DNA of 64,000 nucleotides from Planotetraspora silvatica (lineage in GTDB: Bacteria; Actinomycetota; Actinomycetes; Streptosporangiales; Streptosporangiaceae): NCBI RefSeq assembly GCF_016863315.1, contig NZ_BOOQ01000028.1, positions 1 to 64,000 on the forward strand. The letters run 5' to 3'. Positions within the stretch are counted from its first letter, which is position 1. Every line of letters begins with the position of its first letter. The translations under genes and the position numbers were made by a program. This document shows, piece by piece, positions 45,736-54,296 of the stretch. A model generated the notes under the pieces. The model saw only the letters and a program-made list of their open reading frames with translations. It had not been told where the DNA came from and ran no database searches.

Positions 45736-46377
45736 TCAGAGGACGTGCGACCGCAGCAGGTCGACGTTCACGTCCAGGAGCGAGGGCATGACGAGCCGAC
45801 CGGCGGCGGGAGTGATCGGCAGCACGCTCGGCACCGCCACGACCCGGCAGCCGGCCGCGGTCGCCGAGGCGACGCCGTTCGGCGAGTCCTCCAGGACGAC
45901 GCAGCGCACCGGATCCACCGCGAGCAGCGTCGCGGCGGTCAGGTACGGCTCGGGGTCGGGCTTGGTCCGCGAGACGTCGTCCGCCGTCACGATCACCTCG
46001 AAGTACTCCCGGCCGACGCTCTTCAGGACGGCGTCGGCGATCACCCGCAGCGAGGAGGTGACCAGCCCCGTGCGGATCCCGTGGTCCCCGAGACTGCGCA
46101 GGAGGTCGAGTGCCCCCGGCATGAGGACGACGCCGGTGGACAGGCGGCTCTCCATGCCCTCGATCAGCCACTCCCCCACGATGGCCGGATCGACGTCGGT
46201 TCGGGTCAGCGCCAGCATGTAGGCGACGGTCCGCTCCCAGGACCCTCCGACCAGCTGCTCCTGGTGTTCCGGCCCCCACGTTCCGCCGAGGCGGCCGATG
46301 ACCTCCTCCTCGACCTCGAACCACACCCGTTCGGTGTCGACGAGCAGTCCGTCCATGTCGAACAGCACAGCGTCCAC
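45736..46377 (-). CDS. HAD-superfamily hydrolase, beta-phosphoglucomutase-like
   Basis: This is a 213-residue phosphatase or phosphomutase. Motif 1 is LFDMDGLLVDTERVWFE with the nucleophile D7 and D9, motif 2 is GLVTSSLRV, motif 3 is the Lys of SRTKPDPEPYL and motif 4 is VVLEDSPNGVASA. A helical cap follows motif 1. The substrate is unknown, probably a small sugar phosphate. The GTG start at 46377 has GAAGGGG upstream. It is 164 bp downstream of metH and may be cotranscribed. Confidence 0.92.
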   Translation of the reverse strand: MDAVLFDMDGLLVDTERVWFEVEEEVIGRLGGTWGPEHQEQLVGGSWERTVAYMLALTRTDVDPAIVGEWLIEGMESRLSTGVVLMPGALDLLRSLGDHGIRTGLVTSSLRVIADAVLKSVGREYFEVIVTADDVSRTKPDPEPYLTAATLLAVDPVRCVVLEDSPNGVASATAAGCRVVAVPSVLPITPAAGRLVMPSLLDVNVDLLRSHVL

Positions 46378-46541
46378 GTGACCCCTTCCCCCGGCTGAGC
46401 GCCTCCGTTAAGAGGGGGGACCAACATGGTAGAGGTCCACCCGAAGCCTTCCTCACCCCGGGGAGCCGGGAGGAGGACGGCCCGGAGCCGGGGAGGCGTC
46501 AACACCGCCGCCCCGGCTCGCATTCCGTGAAAGCCCGAAAG

Positions 46542-49500
46542 CTAGACGTTGAAGTACTTCGCCTCGGGATGATGAGTGATCAGCGCCGACGTGGCCTGCT
46601 CGGGGTGGAGCTGGAACTCCTCCGACAGGGTGACGCCGATGCGCGAGGGATCGAGCAGCTCCATGAGCTGAACCTGGTCCTCCAGGTTCGGGCACGCCGG
46701 GTACCCGAAGGAGTACCGGCAGCCGGCGATGTTCACCTTGAGCATGTCGGAGAGGGACTCGTCACCGCCGATGCCCAGCTCGGACCGCACCCTGGCGTGC
46801 CAGTACTCCGCGAGGGCCTCGGTGAGCTGCACCGACAGGCCATGGAGCTCCAGGTAGTCGCGGTAGGAGTCCTTCGCGAACAGCTCCGCCGCGGCCTCGC
46901 TGATCCGGTTGCCCATGGTCGCCACCTGGAAGGCGATGACGTCGACCTCTCCGGAGTCGCGGGACCGGAAGAAGTCCGACAGGCACAGGTGCCGGTCACG
47001 CCGCTGACGCGGGAAGGTGAACCGGGTGCGCTCGTTCCCGGCCTCGTCGAGGATGATCAGGGTGTCGCCCTCGCTGACGCACGGGAAGTATCCGTACACG
47101 ACGGCGGCCTCGAGCAGGTTCTCCGTCTGCAGCCGCTCCAGCCACATGCGGAGCCTCGGCCGTCCCTCGGTCTCCACGAGTTCCTCGTAGGAGACCCCGT
47201 CGCCGCCGCGGGATCCCTTGAGCCCCCACTGGCCCATGAACGTGGCCCGCTCGTCCAGGAAGGCCGCGTAGTCGGCCAGCGGGATGCCCTTGACCACCCG
47301 GTCGCCGAGGAACGGCGGCTTGGGCAGGGGGTTGTCGGCCGCGACGTCGGAGCGGGACGGCAGGTCCTCGACCGCGGTCCGGGTGAGGACCGCCCCGGTC
47401 TTCACCCGGCGCTCGCGCAGCGCGGGGAGCTCCGCGCCCTCCACGCCGCGCTTCACCGCCATGAAGGCGTCCATCAGCCGCAGCCCCTCGAACGCGTCCC
47501 TGGCGTACCTGACCTCTCCCTGGTAGAGGTCGGCGAGGTCCTGCTCCACGTACGCCCTGGTCAGGGCGGCGCCACCCAGGAGAACCGGATACTTGTCCGC
47601 GATGCCCCGGGAGTTCATCTCCTCGAGGTTCTCCTTCATGATGACCGTCGATTTCACGAGAAGTCCGGACATGCCGATCACGTCGGCCTTCTCGTCGTCC
47701 GCCGCCTCGAGAATGGCCGACACCGGCTGCTTGATGCCGAGGTTCACGACCTCGTAGCCGTTGTTGGACAAGATGATGTCCACGAGGTTCTTGCCGATGT
47801 CGTGCACGTCGCCCTTGACCGTGGCGAGCACGATCCGGCCCTTGGTGGCGCCGTCGACCCGGTCCATGTGCGGCTCGAGCTGAGCGACCGCGTTCTTCAT
47901 GACCTCGGCCGACTGGAGGACGAACGGCAGCTGCATCTGGCCGGAGCCGAACAGCTCGCCCACGGTCTTCATGCCGTCGAGCAGCACGTCGTTGATGATC
48001 TCCAGGGCGGGCCGCTGGGTCAGCGCCTCGTCGAGGTCGCCCTCCAGCCCCTTCTTCTCCCCGTCGATGATGCGCCGCTTGAGCCGCTCCCACAGCGGCA
48101 GCCCGAGGAGCTCGGCCGCCTTGTCGGCCTTCAGAGCGGCCGCGTCCACCCCTTCGAACAGCTCCATGAACCGCTGCAGGGGGTCGTAGCCCTCCCGCCG
48201 GCGGTCGTAGACCAGATCGAGCGCCACCTGGCGGTGCTCGTCGGGGATCCGGGCCGTAGGAAGGATCTTGGAGGCGTGCACGATGGCCGAGTCGAGCCCG
48301 GCGTTGACGCACTCGTTGAGGAAGACCGAGTTCAGCACGATCCGCGCGGCCGGGTTGAGGCCGAAGGACACGTTCGAGAGGCCGAGCGTGGTCTGCACCG
48401 TCGGATAGCGCCGCTTGAGCTCACGGATCGCCTCGATGGTCTCGATGCCGTCGCGCCGGGTCTCCTCCTGGCCCGTGGCGATGGGGAAGGTGAGGCAGTC
48501 GACGATGATGTCGGCGACCTGCATCCCCCAGTTCGTGACCAGGTCCTCGATGATCCGGGTGGCGACGCGCACCTTCCACTCGGCGGTGCGGGCCTGCCCC
48601 TCCTCGTCGATGGTCAGCGCGACCACGGCGGCGCCGTGCTCCTTGACCAGCCGCATCACCTTGGTGAAGCGGGAGTCGGGGCCGTCGCCGTCCTCGTAGT
48701 TGACCGAGTTGACGACCGCGCGGCCGCCGAGCATCTCCAGGCCTGCCTCGATGACCGGGGGCTCGGTCGAGTCGATCACGATCGGCAGCGTCGAGGCGGT
48801 GGCGAATCGGAACGCCAGTTCCTTCATGTCCGTCACGCCGTCGCGGCCGACGTAGTCGACGCACAGGTCGAGCATGTGGGCGCCGTCGCGGGCCTGCGCC
48901 CTCGCGATCTCGACGCACTCCTCGTAGTTGCCGGCGAGCATCGCCTCACGGAACGCCTTGGAGCCGTTGGCGTTGGTCCGCTCGCCGATGGCCAGGTAAG
49001 AGGTGTCCTGGCGGAAGGGGACGTGCTGGTACAGCGAGGCCGCCCCCGCTTCGGGGCGAGGCCGCCGTACGGCACGGGCCTTGCCGGAGTTGCGCTCGAC
49101 GACCTTGCGCAGGTGCTCGGGCGTCGTGCCGCAGCAGCCGCCGATCAGGGCGAGCCCGTAGTCGCGGGTGAAGTTCTCGTGCGCGTCGGCGAGCTCGTCG
49201 GGCGTCAGGGGGTAGTAGGCCCCGTCGGAGGTGAGCTGGGGCAGTCCCGCGTTCGGCATGCACGACAGCGGCAGGCGCGCGTGCTTGGCGAGGTAGCGCA
49301 GGTGCTCGCTCATCTCGGCCGGCCCGGTGGCGCAGTTGAGCCCGATCAGGTCGACGCCCAGCGGCTCGATCACGGTCAGCGCCGCACCGATCTCGGAGCC
49401 CAGCAACATCGCGCCGTTGGTCTCGATGGTGACCTGCGTGATGATCGGCACATCGCGGCCGGAGGCCTCGGCGGCCCGCTTCGCGCCGACGACGGCCGCC

Positions 49501-50006
49501 TTGAGCTGCAGCAGGTCCTGGCACGTCTCGATGATCAGGGCGTCCGCCCCGCCCGCGATCAGGCCCGCGGCGTTCTCGCCGTAGGCGTCGCGCAGCGTCA
49601 GGTACGGCAGGTGCCCCAGGGTGGGGAGCTTGGTGCCCGGCCCCATGGAGCCGAGGACGAACCGGGGGTGTTCGGCGGTCGACCACGTGTCGGCCTGCTC
49701 GCGGGCCAGCCGCGCGCCCGCCTCGGAGAGCTCGAAGATCCGGTCGGAGATGCCGTACTCGCCGAGGGCCGCCTGGTTGGCGTTGAACGTGTTGGTCTCG
49801 ACACAGTCGACGCCGACCGCGAGATAAGCGTCGTGGACGGCTCTGACGATGTCGGGACGGCTCACGTTGAGCACGTCGTTGCAGCCCTCGTGGCCCTGGA
49901 AGTCGTCCAGAGTCGGGTCGTAGGACTGCAGCATCGTCCCCATCGCCCCGTCGGCGACCAAGACTCGCTCGGACAGCGCTTCACGGAAGGACGGTCTGCT
50001 GGTCAT
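46542..50006 (-). CDS. metH: Cobalamin-dependent methionine synthase MetH
   Basis: MetH moves a methyl group from methyltetrahydrofolate through cobalamin to homocysteine. All four modules are present in 1154 residues. The homocysteine domain has zinc Cys225, Cys291 and Cys292 (GLNCATGP, IGGCCGTT). The folate (pterin) domain begins YLAIGERTNANGSK. The cobalamin cap and Rossmann domain carry VKGDVHDIGKN, with H735 as the lower axial ligand. The C-terminal SAM reactivation domain includes YPACPNLEDQ. The length is a little under the E. coli enzyme. No cobalamin riboswitch precedes it, unlike cobB in this window. It is divergent from the PAC2 gene. Confidence 0.97.
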   Translation of the reverse strand: MTSRPSFREALSERVLVADGAMGTMLQSYDPTLDDFQGHEGCNDVLNVSRPDIVRAVHDAYLAVGVDCVETNTFNANQAALGEYGISDRIFELSEAGARLAREQADTWSTAEHPRFVLGSMGPGTKLPTLGHLPYLTLRDAYGENAAGLIAGGADALIIETCQDLLQLKAAVVGAKRAAEASGRDVPIITQVTIETNGAMLLGSEIGAALTVIEPLGVDLIGLNCATGPAEMSEHLRYLAKHARLPLSCMPNAGLPQLTSDGAYYPLTPDELADAHENFTRDYGLALIGGCCGTTPEHLRKVVERNSGKARAVRRPRPEAGAASLYQHVPFRQDTSYLAIGERTNANGSKAFREAMLAGNYEECVEIARAQARDGAHMLDLCVDYVGRDGVTDMKELAFRFATASTLPIVIDSTEPPVIEAGLEMLGGRAVVNSVNYEDGDGPDSRFTKVMRLVKEHGAAVVALTIDEEGQARTAEWKVRVATRIIEDLVTNWGMQVADIIVDCLTFPIATGQEETRRDGIETIEAIRELKRRYPTVQTTLGLSNVSFGLNPAARIVLNSVFLNECVNAGLDSAIVHASKILPTARIPDEHRQVALDLVYDRRREGYDPLQRFMELFEGVDAAALKADKAAELLGLPLWERLKRRIIDGEKKGLEGDLDEALTQRPALEIINDVLLDGMKTVGELFGSGQMQLPFVLQSAEVMKNAVAQLEPHMDRVDGATKGRIVLATVKGDVHDIGKNLVDIILSNNGYEVVNLGIKQPVSAILEAADDEKADVIGMSGLLVKSTVIMKENLEEMNSRGIADKYPVLLGGAALTRAYVEQDLADLYQGEVRYARDAFEGLRLMDAFMAVKRGVEGAELPALRERRVKTGAVLTRTAVEDLPSRSDVAADNPLPKPPFLGDRVVKGIPLADYAAFLDERATFMGQWGLKGSRGGDGVSYEELVETEGRPRLRMWLERLQTENLLEAAVVYGYFPCVSEGDTLIILDEAGNERTRFTFPRQRRDRHLCLSDFFRSRDSGEVDVIAFQVATMGNRISEAAAELFAKDSYRDYLELHGLSVQLTEALAEYWHARVRSELGIGGDESLSDMLKVNIAGCRYSFGYPACPNLEDQVQLMELLDPSRIGVTLSEEFQLHPEQATSALITHHPEAKYFNV

Positions 50007-50189
50007 GGGACAAAGCCTATCGGCTGGGTGTCACGACATATTCCACATGATCTCCCTTCGCGGGGTCGCCTCCCCCGTGTTTCCGGGCACAACGAAGGCC
50101 CGGTGATGTTCGTGGGTGACGCCCGGGTACCCTCACCGAATAGTCTTGGGTTGAACGATAAATCAGTGGCCCAGTTAGGGAGGCGGCGC

Positions 50190-51044
50190 GTGATCGAGTT
50201 CGAAGGGCTCCCTGAGCTCGTCGACCCGGTGCTCATCGCCGCGTTCGAGGGGTGGAACGACGCCGGTGAGGCGTCCAGCGGCGTCATCGCGCACCTCGAG
50301 GCGATGTGGAAGGCGACCCCGCTCGTCGAGCTGGACCCGGAGGACTACTACGACTTCCAGGTGACCCGGCCGATCGTGGAGCTCGGTGAGGGTCTCACCC
50401 GGTCCATCATCTGGCCGACCACCCGCCTGCTGCTCGCCCGGCCCCCGGGCGCCAAGCGCGACGTGGTGCTCCTGCGGGGCATCGAGCCCAACATGCGCTG
50501 GCGCTCGTTCTGCGCCGAGATCGTCGGGCTCTGCCACGACCTCGGCGTGGACCTGGCGATCATGCTGGGCGCGCTGCTCAACGACTCGCCGCACACCCGC
50601 CCGGTCCCGATCGTGGGGTCCGTGAGCGATCCCGGGCTCGCCCGGGCGCTCAACCTGGAGATGACCAAGTACGAGGGGCCCACCGGCATCGTCGGCGTCC
50701 TCCAGCACTCGCTGGGCTCGGCCGGGCTGCAGGCCATGTCGCTGTGGGCGTCGATCCCCCACTACGTGGCCCAGCCGCCCAACCCGAAGGCCACCCTGGC
50801 GCTGCTGCGCCGGATCGAGGACATGCTCGACATCCCCATGCCGTACGGCGAGCTGGCCGAGGAGGCCCGCGCCTGGGAGCACGGGGTCGACGAGCTGGCG
50901 TCCCAGGACAGCGAGGTCGCGGAGTACGTCAAGGAGCTCGAGGAGCGCAAGGACGCCGCCGACCTGCCCGAGGCCAGCGGCGACGCCATCGCGGCCGAGT
51001 TCGAGCGATACCTGCGCCGCCGCGACCGCGGCACCGACGGCTAG
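50190..51044 (+). CDS. PAC2-family protein
   Basis: This 284-residue protein belongs to the PAC2 family, named after a eukaryotic proteasome assembly chaperone. Conserved parts include AAFEGWNDAGEASSG, GIEPNMRWRSFC and LGALLNDSPHTRPV. The C-terminal third is helical and charged (probable coiled region ~230-284). Its bacterial role is not established. The GTG start at 50190 follows GGGAGG by 6 bases. It is divergent from metH, a pairing also found in M. tuberculosis (from memory). Being in the same region as all the proteasome genes makes a link tempting but unproven. Confidence 0.9.
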   Translation: MIEFEGLPELVDPVLIAAFEGWNDAGEASSGVIAHLEAMWKATPLVELDPEDYYDFQVTRPIVELGEGLTRSIIWPTTRLLLARPPGAKRDVVLLRGIEPNMRWRSFCAEIVGLCHDLGVDLAIMLGALLNDSPHTRPVPIVGSVSDPGLARALNLEMTKYEGPTGIVGVLQHSLGSAGLQAMSLWASIPHYVAQPPNPKATLALLRRIEDMLDIPMPYGELAEEARAWEHGVDELASQDSEVAEYVKELEERKDAADLPEASGDAIAAEFERYLRRRDRGTDG

Positions 51045-51148
51045 GAGAACCGGCCGGGAACCCCGCTGGAAACCGGCTCGGGAAACCGGCTCTGGAGGCC
51101 ACTGGGAACCCGGCTCGGGAAGCCGGCCACGAAGGCGGCCGAGTACGG
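51045..51148 (+). repeat. Short degenerate repeats after the PAC2 gene
   Basis: GGAAACCGGCTC occurs exactly at 51068-51079 and 51081-51092, with looser copies (gaaccggccggg, gggaacccggctcggg, gaagccggcc) around them. The array fills the gap between the convergent PAC2 and cbiX-like genes and can fold into GC-rich hairpins, so it may double as a terminator. Confidence 0.65.
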
Positions 51149-51925
51149 CTAAGCGGCGGGCGGCGGGAAACCCGCGGTCAGGGACAGGCTCGGCACTGAC
51201 CGCACCTGGGCCGGCCGGCCCGGTGACATCGCGGCGGCCGTCCTCCATCCTGTGGCCACGGCCTCGTCGAACCTCCTCCAGACGAGCTCGGCCACGTCGT
51301 CGTCGGCGCCGATGGGGGCGCTGACCATGTCGGCCCCCGAGGCGGCCAGCCGTTCGTGGAAGAGCCCGGGGGCGAGCAGGTAGGACGCGATCACCACCCG
51401 GGGAGCGGGTCCCGACCTGATCCGGCTCAGTGCCTGCGCCACCGAGGGGCTCCCCGCCGAGGCGAAGGCCGCCGTCACCGGGCGCGAGAGCCGTACGGAC
51501 AGAAGCCGGGCCGCGGCCCGGACGTCCTCGAGCGCGGCCGGGTCCGACGAGCCCGCCGCCCCGAGGACGACGGCGTCGCACGACCGCAGACCGGCCGACA
51601 CGAGCCGTCTGGCCAGGACCGCGGTCAGCAGCGGGTGCGGCCCGAGTTGCCCGGTGACCCGTGCGTCCGGGCGGGTCCGCGCGACCACCGCCGGCAGGTC
51701 GATGTGCACGTGGTAGCCCCCGGCGAGCAGCAGCGGGACGACCACCACGGGCCCCGGCGCCCCGGCCAGCACATCGGTGAGAGCGGGTGAGCTGAGCTCC
51801 AGGAAGCCGACCTCCACCCGGCGCCCCGGGCGGGCCCGGCGGACCCGCTCCGCGACAGAGCCCATGACGGACTCCCACTCCTCGCTGCGGGCCCCGTGCG
51901 CAGCGAGGACGAGGGTGGCCGTCAT
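51149..51925 (-). CDS. CbiX/SirB-type sirohydrochlorin chelatase-like protein
   Basis: This is a 258-residue protein with two CbiX-like halves. The metal-ligand His occurs in LVLAAHGARSEEW (H10) and the second in AGGYHVHIDLPAVV. The family inserts iron or cobalt into sirohydrochlorin, giving sirohaem for nitrite or sulfite reductase, or cobalamin. Here the gene overlaps nnaR by 4 bp (ATGA). With a nirD remnant upstream of nnaR, the original job was probably sirohaem supply for nitrite reductase. Confidence 0.86.
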   Translation of the reverse strand: MTATLVLAAHGARSEEWESVMGSVAERVRRARPGRRVEVGFLELSSPALTDVLAGAPGPVVVVPLLLAGGYHVHIDLPAVVARTRPDARVTGQLGPHPLLTAVLARRLVSAGLRSCDAVVLGAAGSSDPAALEDVRAAARLLSVRLSRPVTAAFASAGSPSVAQALSRIRSGPAPRVVIASYLLAPGLFHERLAASGADMVSAPIGADDDVAELVWRRFDEAVATGWRTAAAMSPGRPAQVRSVPSLSLTAGFPPPAA

Positions 51926-53085
51926 CGTTCGTCCCGCCCGATGGCCAGGCGGTAGCCCCGCTTGACCACGGTCTCCACGATGCCGGAGGGGCCGAGGGCA
52001 CGGCGCAGGCGGGTGATCGCCATCTCGACCGCGTGCTCGGCCGAGTCGCGCGACGGGCCGCCGGGGAGGACCACGCGCAGTTCGGCGCGCGCGACGACAT
52101 GGCCCGGCCGTTCGGCGAGTCGCTTGAGGACGGCCATCGGCGCCGGTGGCAGCGGCTTGAGCTCGCCGTCGACGACCACCGCGTGCCCGCGGATCTCCAG
52201 ATCGTGGCCGCCCGCGACGATCCGCGTGACGCTGCTCGCGGGCAGGTGGCGCGCCAGTGTGCGCGCCAGCGCGCCGAGCCTGGGCCGGTCCGGCTGGACG
52301 ACCCGGACGCCACGGGCCTCCAGCGGGGCGGAGGTCACCGAGCCGACGCAGGCCGCCACGACGTGCGTGTTGAACGCGGCGAGCAGCGGCTCCTCCAGGC
52401 CGTCGGCGCGGGCGGCGTTCAGCATGGCGATCACCGCGGGCGCGCTCGTGAACGCCACCGCGTCGACCGAGCCGGTGATGGCCTGGCTCACCAGACGGCG
52501 CAGCGGCGAGGTGTCCCGGTAGGGCAGCCATCGGTAGACGGGCACCTCGATGACCTCCGCGCCGGCCTCGCGCAGTGCGGCGACGAACCCGGTCAGCGGT
52601 TCGCCGTGCAGTTGTACGGCGATGCGCCGGCCGCGGAGGTCCCGGGCGAGGAGGTAGTCCTTCATCTCCTCGCAGGACTCCGTCGCCGGCGTCCAGAAGT
52701 CGGTCAGGCCGGCCGCGCGGACCGCGCCGAGGGCCTTCGGGCCTCGCGGCAGCAGCCGGGCGGCCTCGAAATGGAGCGCGACGTCGGGGGCGAGTCCCCA
52801 TCCTTCGACCGCCGACATCCACCCGCGGAAGCCGGCGCCCGTGGTAATCACCACGTAGTCGATCGGCGCGTCCAGGCAGGCCCGGGTGGCGGCGAGCAGT
52901 CCGGCGTCCTCGGCCACCGGCACCAGCCGGATCGCCGGCGCCTGGTACACCCGTGCGCCGCGGCGTTCCAGCAGCGCGGAGAACTCCTCGCGACGCCGGG
53001 TCGCGGTCACCCCGATGGTGAACCCGGCCAACGCGTCGGGCGCCGTCTCGGGTGTGACCAGAGGATCGTCCAGAAGCGCGGTCAT
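51922..53085 (-). CDS. nnaR: NnaR-like regulator: uroporphyrinogen-III synthase domain plus winged helix
   Basis: The 387-residue protein joins a HemD-like domain (~20-275, with VVITTGAGFRGWMSAVEGWG and VAFTSAPAVIAMLNAA) to a C-terminal OmpR-type winged helix (~290-385, ending VETVVKRGYRLAIGRDER). This architecture matches NnaR, known in streptomycetes and mycobacteria as a co-activator with GlnR of nitrate/nitrite assimilation genes. The ATG at 53085 overlaps the stop of a nirD-like fragment, and GGAGGTGA lies upstream. It is followed by the cbiX-like gene with a 4-bp overlap. No intact nitrite-reductase gene is in the window. Confidence 0.85.
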   Translation of the reverse strand: MTALLDDPLVTPETAPDALAGFTIGVTATRRREEFSALLERRGARVYQAPAIRLVPVAEDAGLLAATRACLDAPIDYVVITTGAGFRGWMSAVEGWGLAPDVALHFEAARLLPRGPKALGAVRAAGLTDFWTPATESCEEMKDYLLARDLRGRRIAVQLHGEPLTGFVAALREAGAEVIEVPVYRWLPYRDTSPLRRLVSQAITGSVDAVAFTSAPAVIAMLNAARADGLEEPLLAAFNTHVVAACVGSVTSAPLEARGVRVVQPDRPRLGALARTLARHLPASSVTRIVAGGHDLEIRGHAVVVDGELKPLPPAPMAVLKRLAERPGHVVARAELRVVLPGGPSRDSAEHAVEMAITRLRRALGPSGIVETVVKRGYRLAIGRDER

Positions 53086-53171
53086 GCCACGCTCACCTCC
53101 ACGGTTTCGTCGTTGACGCGGATGGGACAGGCCGGGGCGACGCGGGCGGGGTCGCCGCACAGGCACCCGTC
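53082..53171 (-). pseudogene. Remnant of a nirD-like (nitrite reductase small subunit) 3' end
   Basis: In the frame ending TGA 53082-53084, about 29 residues (from HDGCLCGDP to PIRVNDETVEVSVA) resemble the C-terminus of NirD Rieske-type subunits, which read DG-x-CLDDP...YP-x-RV...V. The stop overlaps the nnaR ATG as ATGA, as expected for a once-intact nirD-nnaR operon. Upstream of ~53171 the similarity stops, and the Rieske core is absent. The alignment is from memory. Confidence 0.55.
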
Positions 53172-53578
53172 ATGAGGGAGGCCGGCCCCGTGCGCGCGGA
53201 CCGCGTGCCAGGCGCGGCGCCCGTGCTCAGGTGATCGCGTGGCATCACAGGCCGCGGAGGGGAAAGTGAGACCGGCATGGTCCGATGGTGCTTTCAGGCG
53301 GTTTCGCGGCTGGGTCCCTGCTGTTACCGCTGTGCTACAAGCCGCTAACGGCGCTCACTTGTGCCGCCGGCCGGATGTGAGCCCGCGGGCGATCACGCGG
53401 CCATGAGAGACGAGTTACGTGTGTTGACTCTCCGTGACGATTCGCGGGGCCCCCGTCGCGTATTCACCCGGCCGATGAAATGTACCTATCACCCATGCAA
53501 TACGGATTTAACAAAGGTTGGTACAACGCCAAACTGGGGACTTTCGTTGTGGTGTCGTCGTCGCCGCGGGGAGCGTGC
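53172..53578. promoter_or_regulatory. Divergent gap between nnaR unit and peptide deformylase
   Basis: About 400 bp without a gene, with a less GC-rich part at 53470-53560. It contains the GlnR-like half-sites listed separately and a TTGACT at 53424-53429 with no good -10. An upstream in-frame ATG at 53480 could lengthen the deformylase by 33 residues, but that extension does not look conserved. Confidence 0.4.
53323..53349. promoter_or_regulatory. GlnR-like box (three half-sites)
   Basis: GTTAC (53323-53327), GCTAC (53334-53338) and CTAAC (53345-53349) are each separated by exactly six bases, giving the 11-bp phasing of GlnR sites (gTnAC-n6-GaAAC repeats). The match is partial. It lies ~240 bp upstream of nnaR, a gene usually controlled together with nitrogen genes. 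Confidence 0.45.
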
Positions 53579-54055
53579 ATGACTGTCCGTCAGATCCGTA
53601 TGTTCGCCGATCCAGTGCTACGGAGCGTAGCCGAACCCGTCACCGTATTCGACCGATCCCTCAGGGACCTCGTCCGGTCACTCACCGCCACCATGCGAGC
53701 CGGTCCAGGACGCGCCGGGCTCGCCGCCCCTCAGATCGGAGTCCCCCTGCGAGTGCTCGCCTTCGATCTGGACGGCAAGGCGGGACACATCGTCAATCCG
53801 CGTCTCGAACCGTCGGATCGCGTGATCGTCGCGGACGAGGCGTGTCTGTCCGCGCCGGGCATGTGGTGGCCGAGAGCCCGATCGTTCTCCGTGGTCGTCC
53901 GCGGCAGGAACATGTACGGCAAGCCGATCACGGTGAGGGCGATCGGACTGCTGGCCAGGGTCCTGCAGCACGAGGCCGACCATCTGGACGGGGTGCTGTT
54001 CATCGACGCCCTGCCCGATGAGGACCAGCGGCGGTTCCTGGCCGCCATTCCCTGA
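53579..54055 (+). CDS. def: Peptide deformylase
   Basis: This enzyme removes the formyl group from nascent proteins. The 158 residues have all three motifs: GRAGLAAPQIG, DEACLSAPG (usually EGCLS) with metal ligand C89, and QHEADHLDG with H131, E132 and H135. It is shorter than housekeeping actinobacterial deformylases of ~180-210 residues and lacks a C-terminal extension, so it may be a second copy. ATG 53579 has GGGGAG 5 bases upstream. Confidence 0.92.
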   Translation: MTVRQIRMFADPVLRSVAEPVTVFDRSLRDLVRSLTATMRAGPGRAGLAAPQIGVPLRVLAFDLDGKAGHIVNPRLEPSDRVIVADEACLSAPGMWWPRARSFSVVVRGRNMYGKPITVRAIGLLARVLQHEADHLDGVLFIDALPDEDQRRFLAAIP

Positions 54056-54296
54056 TCCGGCCGATAATGCCATTACCGGACAATTGCCGTGTCGAATGTA
54101 CACGAGTGGCCATTCCGGATATCGGCGTCCGATCAGGACGACAGGGTATTCGGCTTTGGCAATATTCCCGGGACATATCGGTTGACAAAGGACCGGTTTC
54201 CGTGAGGAGGAATAGCGGGCCCAGAGGCCGGGGATATCGACCCAACCTCCCGACGGACCGTGGACCCCCGAAGTCCACCGCTCACTTGGGAGGGTC

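Noticed and set aside
46527-50189. A very long plus-strand frame opposite metH running into the PAC2 gene
   Set aside because: Only the part from GTG 50190 is real; the rest is the antisense of metH.
50007-50189. Cobalamin or SAM riboswitch before metH
   Set aside because: The gap is too short and no B12-box-like sequence is present.
54056-54296. c-di-AMP (ydaO-type) riboswitch before the amidase
   Set aside because: The position is suggestive for a cell-wall hydrolase, but I could not find the conserved core in the right order.
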